A DNA stretch of 64,000 nt from Vicingaceae bacterium. Its GTDB lineage: Bacteria; Bacteroidota; Bacteroidia; Flavobacteriales_E; Vicingaceae. The first letter of the stretch is position 1. Each line of letters begins with the position of its first letter. The stretch is from NCBI GenBank assembly GCA_018402765.1, contig JAGYIE010000002.1:186001-250000 (forward strand). Reading direction: 5' to 3'. The translations under genes and the position numbers were made by a program. The notes beneath the pieces are model-generated. The model was given only the letters and a program-made list of their open reading frames with translations, ran no database searches and was not told the DNA's origin. Of the stretch, positions 44,098 to 53,341 are shown piece by piece.

Positions 44098-45063
44098 ATG
44101 ATAGAACCTATAAAAGTTGCCGACCTCCTCAAAGAAACAAAGAAAACTCTTTTTTCTTTTGAAATTCTTCCGCCCTTAAAAGGGAAAAGTATACAATCAA
44201 TATATGATGGCATAGATCCATTAATGGAATTCAATCCTGCTTTTATAAATGTAACGTACCATAGAGAAGAATTTATCTATAAAAAACGAGAAAAAGGGTA
44301 CTTAGAAAAATTTTCCATTAAGAAGCGCCCCGGGACTGTTGGAATCTGTGCAGCAATAAGCAATAAATACCAGACCCCGTCTGTTGCTCACTTAATTTGT
44401 GGAGGATTTACAAGAGAAGAAACTGAAAATGCCCTTATCGATTTAAACTTTTTAGGTGTTAACAACGTGCTTGCTTTACGCGGAGATCCCATTAAGACAG
44501 AACAGTACTTTGTACCTGAAGAAGGCGGAAATAAATATGCAGTAGATTTAGTAAAACAAATCATTCAGTTAAACAACGGGCAGTATATGGAGGATAATAT
44601 TGAAAATGCTGCGCCAACTACTTTTTGCATTGGCGTTTCAGGTTATCCTGAAAAACATTCCGAAGCACCTAATATGAAAGAAGATATTCTTCGGTTGAAA
44701 CAGAAAATAGATGCAGGTGCTGAATACATCGTCACACAAATGTTTTTTGACAACCAAAAGTTCTTTGACTTTGTAAATCTATGCAGAGCCAATGGAATAA
44801 ATGTACCTATAGTACCGGGTATTAAACCAATTGCTACAAAGCGCCAATTACAAGTACTTCCAAAGTTATTTCACATTGACCTTCCCGAAGAATTAACGGA
44901 TCAAGTAGAGTCTTGTACTGATAATGATGAAGTGAAGCTTATTGGAGAAAAATGGGCCCTTAAACAATGTAGGGAATTGATGGAGAACAATGTGCCATGT
45001 ATCCATTTTTATACGATGGGAAAGTCAAATGCTGTTAGAAATATAGCTAAAGAGTTGTTTTAA
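44098..45063 (+). CDS. metF: Methylenetetrahydrofolate reductase
   Basis: Reduces 5,10-methylene-THF to 5-methyl-THF with NAD(P)H and FAD, supplying methyl groups for methionine. The 321 residues form a single TIM barrel, as in bacterial MetF. Visible marks are FSFEILPPLKGKSIQSIYDGI near the N-terminus, NVTYHREE, the FAD/folate region NNVLALRGDP, GVSGYPEKHSEAPN, and VTQMFFDNQKFFDFV, followed by PIVPGIKPI. It is convergent with ribE, with only 14 bases between the stops and no terminator. Confidence 0.97.
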   Translation: MIEPIKVADLLKETKKTLFSFEILPPLKGKSIQSIYDGIDPLMEFNPAFINVTYHREEFIYKKREKGYLEKFSIKKRPGTVGICAAISNKYQTPSVAHLICGGFTREETENALIDLNFLGVNNVLALRGDPIKTEQYFVPEEGGNKYAVDLVKQIIQLNNGQYMEDNIENAAPTTFCIGVSGYPEKHSEAPNMKEDILRLKQKIDAGAEYIVTQMFFDNQKFFDFVNLCRANGINVPIVPGIKPIATKRQLQVLPKLFHIDLPEELTDQVESCTDNDEVKLIGEKWALKQCRELMENNVPCIHFYTMGKSNAVRNIAKELF

Positions 45064-45077
45064 ACTCCTTGGCTATA

Positions 45078-45659
45078 TTATTTTTTAAATAATCGTTCAA
45101 CGTATTTTCCAATAATATCAAACTCTAAATTGATGGTATCTCCTACTGCCAGTTGGTTGAAGTTGGTGTGCTCAAAAGTGTAGGGTATAATTGCCACTTT
45201 GAAGGTTGTATCTTTTACGTCAAAAGCTGTTAGGCTTACTCCATTTATACAAATGGAGCCCTTTTCAACTATTAAATCTAATCGTGTTTCTGTTTTAAAT
45301 GTATACTCCCAACTGCCGTCTTTGATTTCCAGATTTATACAACTTCCAACTCCGTCTACGTGACCTTGAACTATGTGTCCATCTAAACGACCGTTCATCT
45401 TCATGCAGCGTTCTAAATTGACTAAAGAACCTTCATTCCAATTATTTAGAGCTGTTTTAACCAATGTTTCATCAATTGCAGTAACGGTGTAAAGTCTCCC
45501 ATCAATCGACTCAACTGTTAAGCAAACTCCATTATGCGCTACACTTTGATCTACCTTTAGCTCATTTGTAAAATCAGCCTCTACAGTAAATGTCTTATTA
45601 CTACCATTTTTAGTAATTGCCACTACTTTTCCTACTTGCTCTATAATTCCTGTAAACAT
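45078..45659 (-). CDS. ribE: Riboflavin synthase alpha chain
   Basis: Converts two 6,7-dimethyl-8-ribityllumazine molecules to riboflavin. The protein is a tandem of two lumazine-binding domains of about 95 residues: the first starts MFTGIIEQVGKV, with VAHNGVCLTVES, and the second starts GHIVQGHVDGVG, with GSICINGVSLTAF. The ORF track adds 18 residues at the front; the true start is the ATG at 45659, since MFTGIIE is the invariant N-terminus of the family (193 residues). It follows the large type IX type B gene by 4 bases and that gene follows mqnC, so all three are probably cotranscribed. Confidence 0.96.
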   Translation of the reverse strand: MFTGIIEQVGKVVAITKNGSNKTFTVEADFTNELKVDQSVAHNGVCLTVESIDGRLYTVTAIDETLVKTALNNWNEGSLVNLERCMKMNGRLDGHIVQGHVDGVGSCINLEIKDGSWEYTFKTETRLDLIVEKGSICINGVSLTAFDVKDTTFKVAIIPYTFEHTNFNQLAVGDTINLEFDIIGKYVERLFKK

Positions 45660-45663
45660 CTTC

Positions 45664-48303
45664 TTACTCTCGTATTCCTTTAATTGTAGCATTAATAACC
45701 GTAATCGTTCCATTTAGTTCACGCTCAACAATACCCTCTCTTTTAATCTCATAGACTATACATGAATAGTAGAAAACTCCATCGGAAACCAATTCATTCG
45801 TACCTTCTATTTCTCCACTCCAATTAATGTCAGGATTTTCAGTTGAAAATATCTTTCTACCCCATCGATCAAAAATAGTAAGGTCGATTTTTGCAACATA
45901 ACGATAAGGAGCTGGCACAAAAATGTCATTTATACTATCACCGTTAGGGGTGAAAACATTAGGAAGCTCATAAACCGGACATGTTTCCAAACAAATGAAA
46001 TTAGATAGACTACTTTCATTTCCGGAAGAATCAATTGCAGTAATACTGTAGCAATTTGCTAAAGATTCTATTTTAGGATCAATACGATAAAAAATAGATC
46101 GTTGACTTCTATCTTGAACAGATGAAAGTACTGTAATAGTAGAATCCGCAGCTATTGTGTATAAATTAAATCCAGCAATATCTTTAAAATCAGGACAAGT
46201 AAGCGTTGGAACATCCCAGTTTAAAGTTAACTCTCCTTCAAAACAATTGTAATCTGCAGACAACTCAGGAGTGCAAGGAGGAGTCAAATCAGTTGGCTCT
46301 AGACAAATTTCTTGAGAGAAATTAACAAGAGGCAACTTTACCGTATTCAAATCATAACTTCCGAATTGTTTAAATTGGTAACAATACGTAATACCATTTT
46401 CTAAATTATCGCTATCGATATAGGTTGATCTTTGTATAACCGCAATAGAGTCATATGTATTTGTTGATGAATTCAACTTTAATACGGCTGTAGAATCAAC
46501 TCTCCAAGGCACATTTGTATTTACAGATAGATTAATCAATTCGTCGGCACCTGAACCAGCAAGAAAAGGAGTGGATGCAGATGAAGAATTACTTAACAAA
46601 GATCGGCCATTACCTAAACTGAATAAACTGACTTGATAGGTATTTAATGAAGTAACGGTATTGATATTCAAGTGTGAATAGTTTGTATCTAACAATCCGT
46701 CAATAGAATCAATTGCTACAAAACTCCCATTCAATTCATGCTGAATAACATAACGATAAGGAGGTGGATAAATACTATCATCAATTGTATCAGGAGTTGA
46801 CCATTGAAGATCTACAACACCCGAAACTACATCAGTAATACTAACAGAGGCCTTAGTTAGTATTGGTTTTGTTTTTCCAATGGTAATGCACGTTTCATTA
46901 GAAGCATAGCTTTCACTTCCATCACTATGGTATGAAATAATTAAGTAGCAATACGTTCTACCCGATTCTAGTCCATTACCTGTTCCACTATCAAGAAATG
47001 TAGTTTGTGTTACATCGTTAAGATTGGCAATTAATTCATAGCTTAAACGTTCTGGCACTCCAACCTCGCAAGTGTCAGGCAAAAAGCCTGTAGAATCAAA
47101 TCTTCTATAGATTTTAAATCCATCTGCATTGTCACAATCAATTGTATCCCAATTTAGTCGAACAGAGTTAAATTCGGAACTCGCTGTAAAATTCTTAAGA
47201 GCCGGAGCTAAAACTGAAATATAGCTTGTTTTGTATGCCGATAAATTAGGAAACCCATTATCAACAGCCTTAAACAATACATTATAAGGTCTATTCTGAA
47301 TATGCTCACAATCAGGAATCCAAGCAAAAGTTCCATTTACTTGTCGAGAAGCGCTTGGTTCTATAAACGTTGCTGGACTATTTGCAAAATCATAAACTAG
47401 ACCTGTACTTGTAAGCGTAACTTGATTCTTCGTAGACGATACGTCGGGATCAAATGCATCAACCCCAAAAATTAATAGTTCGTTTGCTGTAACACAGTGT
47501 TCTGCCTTAACTAGTATTCCAGGAGGCTGATTATCACAGAGCTCAATATCTATCTGCATATCTCTCATCACTGAACCGATCAGAACACCATCTCTGAACT
47601 CTTTGATCCGCATAGCAATATTATAGCTCCCTAATTGAGCAGGATTATTCCATCTCAAATCTCCTGATATTGCATCTACTGAAATAGAAACTGTTGCAGG
47701 AGGAAATACGAATCCATCAGCGGGGACACCACCGGTTGTTCTACTCTTATCAATTTCATAAGACAAACTATCTCCGTCGGGATCTACAGCACCTGGATTA
47801 TGAATAAATAATCGATCCTGACAACCTTCATCTATAGGATAATTTAATAAAACAGGTGAATTATTTATAACATTTTGAAAAGGGCTAATCCTTAACGTTG
47901 TTTCTAAATAGAGAGGTACTGAAACTGAATTAGAGATATTTGATACACCTGCATTTCTGGCAGGATCAGTCAATGTGATTTTAAATGATCCTGAACCATT
48001 ATATGTATGTCGTTCTACCCATTCATTTCTCTGAACTTTACTGTTCAAGATTGTGACGGTTCGCGCATTTAGCACCGTAAGTGTATTCTGATTACATTCT
48101 CCCTCATCTCCCCAGCATACTTCGACAGTAGATCTTTGACTAGCCTGAGATGCAGGATCTGAGTATATTACAAAAAAGACATCATAGGTAAGGCCTGAAA
48201 CATGTTTAAAAGTAATTTCTCCCGCCCGATTATGCGTTGCCTTCAAAGAGGGCATCGATAAGCAGAATAAGAAAAAAAGAAACAATTTTAAATAGTATTT
48301 CAC
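45664..48303 (-). CDS. Large secreted protein with type IX type B (gliding motility-associated) C-terminal domain
   Basis: An 879-residue surface protein paralogous in layout to 41364-44021. After the signal peptide (about 1-22, SMPSLKA) comes THNRAGEITFKHV, then VDPDGDSLSYEI near residue 173 and GSVMRDMQIDIEL near 245, the same N-terminal domain pattern. The middle holds fibronectin-like repeats (about 370-780; FKIYRRFDSTGF, YCYLIISYHSDGS, GFNLYTIAAD). The C-terminus is a type B sorting domain: LPNVFTPNGDSINDIF, LTIFDRWGRKIF, GVFYYSCIVYE and GTITVI. It is sandwiched between mqnC (12 bases upstream) and ribE (4 bases downstream), an unusual operon position for a surface protein. Confidence 0.92.
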   Translation of the reverse strand: MKYYLKLFLFFLFCLSMPSLKATHNRAGEITFKHVSGLTYDVFFVIYSDPASQASQRSTVEVCWGDEGECNQNTLTVLNARTVTILNSKVQRNEWVERHTYNGSGSFKITLTDPARNAGVSNISNSVSVPLYLETTLRISPFQNVINNSPVLLNYPIDEGCQDRLFIHNPGAVDPDGDSLSYEIDKSRTTGGVPADGFVFPPATVSISVDAISGDLRWNNPAQLGSYNIAMRIKEFRDGVLIGSVMRDMQIDIELCDNQPPGILVKAEHCVTANELLIFGVDAFDPDVSSTKNQVTLTSTGLVYDFANSPATFIEPSASRQVNGTFAWIPDCEHIQNRPYNVLFKAVDNGFPNLSAYKTSYISVLAPALKNFTASSEFNSVRLNWDTIDCDNADGFKIYRRFDSTGFLPDTCEVGVPERLSYELIANLNDVTQTTFLDSGTGNGLESGRTYCYLIISYHSDGSESYASNETCITIGKTKPILTKASVSITDVVSGVVDLQWSTPDTIDDSIYPPPYRYVIQHELNGSFVAIDSIDGLLDTNYSHLNINTVTSLNTYQVSLFSLGNGRSLLSNSSSASTPFLAGSGADELINLSVNTNVPWRVDSTAVLKLNSSTNTYDSIAVIQRSTYIDSDNLENGITYCYQFKQFGSYDLNTVKLPLVNFSQEICLEPTDLTPPCTPELSADYNCFEGELTLNWDVPTLTCPDFKDIAGFNLYTIAADSTITVLSSVQDRSQRSIFYRIDPKIESLANCYSITAIDSSGNESSLSNFICLETCPVYELPNVFTPNGDSINDIFVPAPYRYVAKIDLTIFDRWGRKIFSTENPDINWSGEIEGTNELVSDGVFYYSCIVYEIKREGIVERELNGTITVINATIKGIRE

Positions 48304-48315
48304 ACCTAGTAGACG

Positions 48316-49443
48316 TTAATAGTTAATCGTTTGTTGCTCTATATTTTCAGGTAAATCACGATATTCATATTGTTGCGTTCTTAGTTGTGGCTTAAATCCA
48401 GCCTCTCGAATTGCATCTTGTATCCCGTCTGCTGTGAAACGATGTGGAGCGCCTGCTACAGAAACAACATTCTCTTCAATCATAATAGAACCCATATCAT
48501 TGGCACCTCCATGAAGACATATTTGAGCAGTTTTCTTTCCAACTGTTAACCATGAGGCTTGAATATTAACCACATTTGGCAGCATAATCCGCGAAAGCGC
48601 GATCATCCTAATATATTCTTCAGGGCTAACATTATTCGTAACTCCTTTTACTCGTCGAAGTAACGTTCCATCATCCATAAAAGGCCATGGGATAAATGCT
48701 AAAAATCCTTTTGCATTATCAGGCTTTTGATGTTGAACCTCTCTTAGCCAAACAAGATGCTCGAATCGTTCATAAATAGTTTCGATATGGCCAAACATCA
48801 TCGTTGCAGAAGTCGTCATGTCTAACTGGTGCGCAGCTCGCATAACATCTAACCACTCTTTACCTGTGCACTTCCCTTTAGAAATTAATCGACGAACACG
48901 GTCATTTAAAATTTCAGCACCTGCTCCAGGTAAAGAATCCATACCTGATGTCTTTAAAGCTTTTAACACCTCTGTATGGGTCATTCCTTCTAGTTTAGAA
49001 ATATGCGCTATCTCTGGTGGCCCTAACGCGTGTAATTTAAGATTAGGATACAATTGCTTTAGCTCAGCAAAAAGCTTTGTATAAAATTTTAGCCCTAACT
49101 CTGGATGGTGACCGCCTTGCAAAAGCAATTGCTCGCCACCATACCGCATCATTTCATCAATCTTCTGCTTGTATTCTTCTATAGAAGTTATGTATGCGTC
49201 GCCATGTCCTGGAACTCTAAAGAAATTACAGAACTTACAATTTGCAGTACACACATTTGTAGTGTTAGCATTGCGATCAATAATCCATGTAACCGCATTA
49301 TTGTCTGACTTATGCTTCTTTTTCATTTCATTAGCTACAAAACTTAGTTGAGCCGTCGGCGCGTTGTGAAACAAAAAAACACCTTCTTCTATCGAGAGAA
49401 ATTCAAAATTTAATGCTTTTTCTAATAAGTCTTCTACCTTCAT
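48316..49443 (-). CDS. mqnC: Cyclic dehypoxanthine futalosine synthase MqnC
   Basis: A radical SAM enzyme of the futalosine route to menaquinone that cyclises dehypoxanthine futalosine. The SAM cluster motif is CTANCKFC, within TTNVCTANCKFCNFFR, and the MqnC-type LLQGGHHPELGLKFY and GPPEIAHISKLE follow; aminofutalosine synthase (MqnE) has different residues around these motifs. The ORF track starts at a TTG eight codons earlier; I use the ATG at 49443, giving MKVEDLLEKAL and 375 residues. No other mqn gene is in the window. It is the first gene of an mqnC / type IX protein / ribE run and divergent from pdxA. Confidence 0.92.
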   Translation of the reverse strand: MKVEDLLEKALNFEFLSIEEGVFLFHNAPTAQLSFVANEMKKKHKSDNNAVTWIIDRNANTTNVCTANCKFCNFFRVPGHGDAYITSIEEYKQKIDEMMRYGGEQLLLQGGHHPELGLKFYTKLFAELKQLYPNLKLHALGPPEIAHISKLEGMTHTEVLKALKTSGMDSLPGAGAEILNDRVRRLISKGKCTGKEWLDVMRAAHQLDMTTSATMMFGHIETIYERFEHLVWLREVQHQKPDNAKGFLAFIPWPFMDDGTLLRRVKGVTNNVSPEEYIRMIALSRIMLPNVVNIQASWLTVGKKTAQICLHGGANDMGSIMIEENVVSVAGAPHRFTADGIQDAIREAGFKPQLRTQQYEYRDLPENIEQQTINY

Positions 49444-49495
49444 GCTGTATAATTTCCAATAAAACAATGGTGCCGCTTATTGGTTTGAATTGTCT

Positions 49496-49503
49496 TAACT
49501 TTG
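49496..49503 (+). promoter_or_regulatory. -7 promoter element for pdxA
   Basis: TAACTTTG matches TAnnTTTG, about 67 bases before the pdxA ATG. The sequence at the expected -33 position is TTA rather than TTG. Confidence 0.42.
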
Positions 49504-49570
49504 AACTTCAAAAATACGAATTAATCCCCTTCTATTTAGCAGCGAAAGCAGTAGATGTTTGGAAAGATAA

Positions 49571-50647
49571 ATGAATAATAAAGGAGATATGCAGGCAGAT
49601 AACAAACACTTAACTAGAGTAGGAATTTCACTTGGAGATATCAATGGCATTGGTATTGAGGTAATTCTAAAATCACTTTTGGATAATAGAATTTTCGAAT
49701 TATGCACCATAATAATTTATGGGTCAAACAAAACGATTAACTACCACAGAAAAGCATTAACTATTTCTAATTTAACGTTCAATAGAGCAAAATCAGCTAA
49801 AGAAGCTAATTTAAAAACAGGAAATATTATCAGCACTTGGACAGAAGAAGTTCAGATGAATATTGGAGAAGTAACTGCAGAGGGTGGACTATATGCGTTT
49901 AAATCATTAGAAGCAGCAACGCAAGACTTGTTGCAGGGCGAGATAGATGTATTGGTAACAGCACCAATCAACAAAGATAATATACAATCTGAAGAATTTA
50001 ATTTCCCCGGACATACAGAATATCTGATGCAAAAAGACGGAGCAGATGAAGCCCTCATGTTTATGATTAGTGATGTAGCGAGAATTGGAGTAGTAACAGG
50101 GCATATACCACTAAAAGAAGTTGCGGCAAAAATTAAGACTGAAGGTATTCTGAAAAAGATAACGGTAATGAATAAATCACTTATCGAAGATTTTGGAATT
50201 GTAAAGCCAAAAATTGCGGTCATGGGATTAAATCCACATGCTGGTGACAATGGATTGCTTGGTGATGAAGAAGAAAAAATTATTTTACCAGCAATTACTC
50301 AATCAAAAAATAGGGGCATTTTAGCTTTTGGTCCTTTTGCAGCCGATGGCTTTTTTGGCTCAGGTACTTTCAAAAATTATGATGGGATATTGGCAATGTA
50401 CCACGATCAAGGTTTAATACCTGCTAAAACCCTTTCATTTGGAAATGGCATTAACTTTACTGCAGGATTAAAAATAATCAGAACATCGCCTGATCACGGA
50501 ACAGGATACGCAATTGCAGGAAAGAATATGGCTGATGAAAGTTCATTTAGAAATGCCATATATAAAGCTATTGATATCTACAAAAACAGAGTGAGATACA
50601 ATGAAATGACAGCAAATCCATTACAAATAAGCAAAGGAAGAAATTAA
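49571..50647 (+). CDS. pdxA: 4-hydroxythreonine-4-phosphate dehydrogenase PdxA
   Basis: Acts in DXP-dependent pyridoxal 5'-phosphate synthesis, oxidising 4-phosphohydroxy-L-threonine. The 358-residue protein begins the family core with RVGISLGDINGIGIEVI and carries the metal-binding His motifs FPGHTEYLMQ, GLNPHAGD and MYHDQGLIPAK, then TSPDHGTGY near the C-terminus. A second in-frame ATG at 49589 is closer to the conserved core; it lies only 2 bases after AAGGAG, too close for normal ribosome binding, so I keep 49571. This pathway also uses DXP, made by the dxs gene at 56961. Confidence 0.95.
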   Translation: MNNKGDMQADNKHLTRVGISLGDINGIGIEVILKSLLDNRIFELCTIIIYGSNKTINYHRKALTISNLTFNRAKSAKEANLKTGNIISTWTEEVQMNIGEVTAEGGLYAFKSLEAATQDLLQGEIDVLVTAPINKDNIQSEEFNFPGHTEYLMQKDGADEALMFMISDVARIGVVTGHIPLKEVAAKIKTEGILKKITVMNKSLIEDFGIVKPKIAVMGLNPHAGDNGLLGDEEEKIILPAITQSKNRGILAFGPFAADGFFGSGTFKNYDGILAMYHDQGLIPAKTLSFGNGINFTAGLKIIRTSPDHGTGYAIAGKNMADESSFRNAIYKAIDIYKNRVRYNEMTANPLQISKGRN

Positions 50648-50684
50648 TGCGCAAGTATTGTCGTATATTTCAAAAATTAATTAA

Positions 50685-50692
50685 TAACTTTG
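50685..50692 (+). promoter_or_regulatory. -7 promoter element for the DUF177-rpmF unit
   Basis: TAACTTTG matches TAnnTTTG, 27 bases before the GTG start. A TTG lies about 24 bases upstream of it, rather far for the -33 element. Confidence 0.45.
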
Positions 50693-50719
50693 ACGCCCTT
50701 TAAAAAGTGAGTAGGAGCT

Positions 50720-51226
50720 GTGAAGAAGAAAGATAAATTTATAATTCCTTTTGATAGTTTAAAGGATGGTTTACATGAATATGAATTTCATGCAGACACA
50801 GCGTTCTTTAGTAATTTTGAGTATTCCCTGATTGAAAATGCTGACATCAAGGCAATAATTTCTTTTGAAAAAAAGCCAAGTATGTTTCGTCTATATTTAT
50901 CTCTTGACGGTGTTGTAAATACTGTTTGCGATAGATGTATAGATGATTTGCAGCTGGCAATTGAAGGGCAGCAAGAGTTCATTGTTAAAATAACAGAGGA
51001 AACAATTGATGAAGATGATCATATCATTTGTCTATCTCCCAACGAACAAGAGCTTGATTTGACGCATGTAATCTATGAAAGCATTCATTTATTAATGCCG
51101 ATAAAAATTGCACACGATGAAAAAGACTGCAATCCTGAAGTGATTGCGCAATTAAATGAGATTAATTTATCGGATGATGATGATGAGCAAGACCCAAGAT
51201 GGGATGCTTTAAAGAATATAAAATAG
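50720..51226 (+). CDS. DUF177 (YceD-like) protein
   Basis: A 168-residue member of the DUF177/YceD family, which almost always precedes rpmF, as here (37 bases before L32). In plants and E. coli, homologues are linked to 23S rRNA accumulation; the biochemical role is not settled. The family motif is VCDRCIDDLQLAI, with the paired cysteines CDRC near residue 73, followed by acidic stretches (EETIDEDDHIICLSPNEQELDL) and an ending WDALKNIK typical of the Bacteroidota members. The start is GTG at 50720 with AGGAG 5 bases upstream, one of the few clear ribosome binding sites in the window. Confidence 0.9.
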   Translation: MKKKDKFIIPFDSLKDGLHEYEFHADTAFFSNFEYSLIENADIKAIISFEKKPSMFRLYLSLDGVVNTVCDRCIDDLQLAIEGQQEFIVKITEETIDEDDHIICLSPNEQELDLTHVIYESIHLLMPIKIAHDEKDCNPEVIAQLNEINLSDDDDEQDPRWDALKNIK

Positions 51227-51263
51227 TAAAAAGTAGTAATAAATAAGTAAATAATATAGAAAA

Positions 51264-51455
51264 ATGGCACATCCTAAACGAAAGATATCCAAAACGAGAA
51301 GAGATAAAAGGAGAACCCACCACAAAGCTGAAAAGCCAACTGTAGCAACTTGCACTGCGACTGGAATGCCGCATTTATACCACAGGGCTCACTGGCATGA
51401 AGGTAAATTGTACTACAAGGGTAAAGTAGTTTTAGAAAAAGAGGTTGCTATTTAA
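51264..51455 (+). CDS. rpmF: 50S ribosomal protein L32
   Basis: A 63-residue ribosomal protein with the unmistakable N-terminus [17 protein letters not shown] and the core [17 protein letters not shown]. The zinc-binding cysteines found in many L32 proteins are reduced here to one (TVATCTATG), so this is the zinc-independent form common in Bacteroidota. It is cotranscribed with the DUF177 gene and followed by a terminator before fabH. Confidence 0.97.
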   Translation: MAHPKRKISKTRRDKRRTHHKAEKPTVATCTATGMPHLYHRAHWHEGKLYYKGKVVLEKEVAI

Positions 51456-51538
51456 GGGTTACTTTTTTGACTACAGGTAGCAATTTTTGCAATAAATTTA
51501 CAAGTTTGATTTCTAATTAAACACGCTTATACATTATA

Positions 51539-51569
51539 AAGGCCATTAGCTGAAAAGCTGGATGGCCTT
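51539..51569 (+). terminator. Intrinsic terminator after rpmF
   Basis: AAGGCCAT/ATGGCCTT stem extended by AGCT/AGCT across a small bulge, with loop GAAA, followed by TTATTG. It separates the rpmF unit from fabH. Confidence 0.8.
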
Positions 51570-51656
51570 TTATTGTTAAACCGCATTGTCTAATTTTATC
51601 AAAAAGGAAGTTATTTTTAGTTTTCCTTTCTTTTTATGCAATTAATGAACTAAATT

Positions 51657-51673
51657 GTGCGATTAATTCGCAC
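51657..51673. promoter_or_regulatory. 17-base palindrome upstream of fabH (operator candidate)
   Basis: GTGCGATTAATTCGCAC has 6-base inverted arms (GTGCGA/TCGCAC) around a 5-base AT centre, 29 bases before the fabH ATG in a region that should contain the fabH-accBC promoter. The form fits a dimeric repressor site; no T run follows. The regulator is unknown. Confidence 0.4.
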
Positions 51674-51702
51674 TTTTACATCAAAACGAAAGCAAAAATA
51701 TC

Positions 51703-52704
51703 ATGACCAAAATTACAGCAGCAATTACAGCAATTGGAGGATATCTGCCAGAATATAGGCTAACCAATAAAGAGTTAGAAACCATGGTAGATACCAACAA
51801 TGAGTGGATCATGAGCCGCACAGGTATCGAGGAAAGGAGAGTACTGAAAGGAGAAGGTAAAGGGACTTCGGATTTAGCTGCCCCAGCAATTGAAGAATTA
51901 CTTCAAAAAAGGGGAATCAACCCAGAAGAAATTGACTTAATAATCTGTTGTACAGTAACGCCTGATTTGGTTTTTCCTGCAACAGCAAATATTATTAGTG
52001 ATAAAATTGGAGCAAAAAATGCGTTTGGATTTGATTTAAATGCGGCGTGTTCGGGTTTTCTTTACGGTTTAGCTACAGGTTCTAAATTTATTGAATCAGG
52101 TCAATATAAAAAAGTAATCATTGTCGGTGCTGATAAAATGTCATCCATTGTCGACTATGAGGATAGAACTACTTGTATCATCTTTGGAGACGGAGCAGCG
52201 GCTGTATTGTTAGAACCAAATGAAGAGGGTTTAGGCATTCAAGATTCTATTTTACGGAGTGACGGTTCTGGTAGAATTCATTTACACCAAAAAGCAGGTG
52301 GATCTGTAAAACCGCCAAGCCACGAGACGATTAATCAAAAAGAGCATTACATCTACCAGGAAGGTCAAGCGGTATTCAAGTTTGCAGTAACTAATATGGC
52401 AGATGTATCTGCAGAAATTATGGAAAAAAATAAACTTACCGCAGAAGATGTGGCGTGGTTAGTGCCACATCAAGCTAATAAAAGAATCATAGATGCTACT
52501 GCCAAAAGAATGGGAGTAAGCGATGATAAAGTAATGCTAAATATTAGTAAATACGGAAATACAACAAATGGTACCATTCCTTTATGTTTATGGGAATGGG
52601 AAAACCAATTGAAAAAAGGTGATAACATAATATTGTCTGCCTTCGGTGGCGGATTTACATGGGGTTCCATTTATTTAAAATGGGCTTATGATACCAATAA
52701 ATAA
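51703..52704 (+). CDS. fabH: 3-oxoacyl-ACP synthase III FabH
   Basis: Starts fatty acid synthesis by condensing acetyl-CoA (or a branched acyl-CoA) with malonyl-ACP. The 333 residues carry the Cys-His-Asn triad of the family: [23 protein letters not shown] and [14 protein letters not shown]. The N-terminus [19 protein letters not shown] and the CoA-binding SRTGIEERR are typical. It is the first gene of a fabH-accB-accC group (46 and 60 bases between genes), so chain initiation and malonyl-CoA supply are encoded together. Confidence 0.97.
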   Translation: MTKITAAITAIGGYLPEYRLTNKELETMVDTNNEWIMSRTGIEERRVLKGEGKGTSDLAAPAIEELLQKRGINPEEIDLIICCTVTPDLVFPATANIISDKIGAKNAFGFDLNAACSGFLYGLATGSKFIESGQYKKVIIVGADKMSSIVDYEDRTTCIIFGDGAAAVLLEPNEEGLGIQDSILRSDGSGRIHLHQKAGGSVKPPSHETINQKEHYIYQEGQAVFKFAVTNMADVSAEIMEKNKLTAEDVAWLVPHQANKRIIDATAKRMGVSDDKVMLNISKYGNTTNGTIPLCLWEWENQLKKGDNIILSAFGGGFTWGSIYLKWAYDTNK

Positions 52705-52750
52705 ACCAGATTAATTTTTAACTTTAATCTTACAACAAAACGATACGAAT

Positions 52751-53281
52751 ATGAAAATTGCAGAAATTCAAGAGCTGATTAAATTTGTTGCTAAATCAGG
52801 AGTTAGTGAAGTAGAAATTGAGGATAAAGACTTCAAGATCAACATAAAAACTCCTCCGCACAGAAGAGGAAAAGGTACAGAAGTAACCGGAAATACAGCA
52901 CAGGGGCAAATGATGCCTCAGCAAGGAATGCATATGATGCAACCGCAGTACGCACAACCAATGCAACAAGCAGCACCTGCACCGGTCTCTGCTTTGCCTG
53001 TTGTAGAAAAAGAAAGTGCAGAAGATAAAGTAGCTGCGAATTATGTAGAAATTAAATCTCCAATGATTGGAACATTCTACCGAAGTCCTTCTCCAGACAA
53101 ACCGCAATTTGTAAAAGTTGGTGATACAATAAAAGCCGGTGATGTTGTTTGTATCATTGAAGCAATGAAATTATTCAACGAAATTGAAGCAGAAGTTTCA
53201 GGTAAAGTGGTAAAAGTATTAGTTGATGATACTACACCAGTAGAATACGATCAACCACTATTATTGATTGACCCTAGTTAA
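52751..53281 (+). CDS. accB: Acetyl-CoA carboxylase biotin carboxyl carrier protein
   Basis: The BCCP of acetyl-CoA carboxylase, 176 residues. The N-terminal part (about 1-40, KIAEIQELIKFVAKSGVSEVEIE) is followed by a Met/Gln/Pro-rich flexible linker (about 45-85, with repeated MMPQQGMHMMQPQ-like sequence), then the biotinyl domain (about 100-176) with the AccB motif EAMKLFNE around the biotinylated Lys. AccC follows 60 bases downstream. It is distinct from the second biotin carrier at 34821. Confidence 0.97.
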   Translation: MKIAEIQELIKFVAKSGVSEVEIEDKDFKINIKTPPHRRGKGTEVTGNTAQGQMMPQQGMHMMQPQYAQPMQQAAPAPVSALPVVEKESAEDKVAANYVEIKSPMIGTFYRSPSPDKPQFVKVGDTIKAGDVVCIIEAMKLFNEIEAEVSGKVVKVLVDDTTPVEYDQPLLLIDPS

Positions 53282-53341
53282 TTAATACCAGTTTTTACTC
53301 AAGAGTGCCTCAATATCGGGGTACTAGCATAAATCGATATC

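Noticed and set aside
45660-45713. 18-residue N-terminal extension of riboflavin synthase
   Set aside because: MFTGIIE is the conserved N-terminus, and the extension overlaps the end of the upstream gene.
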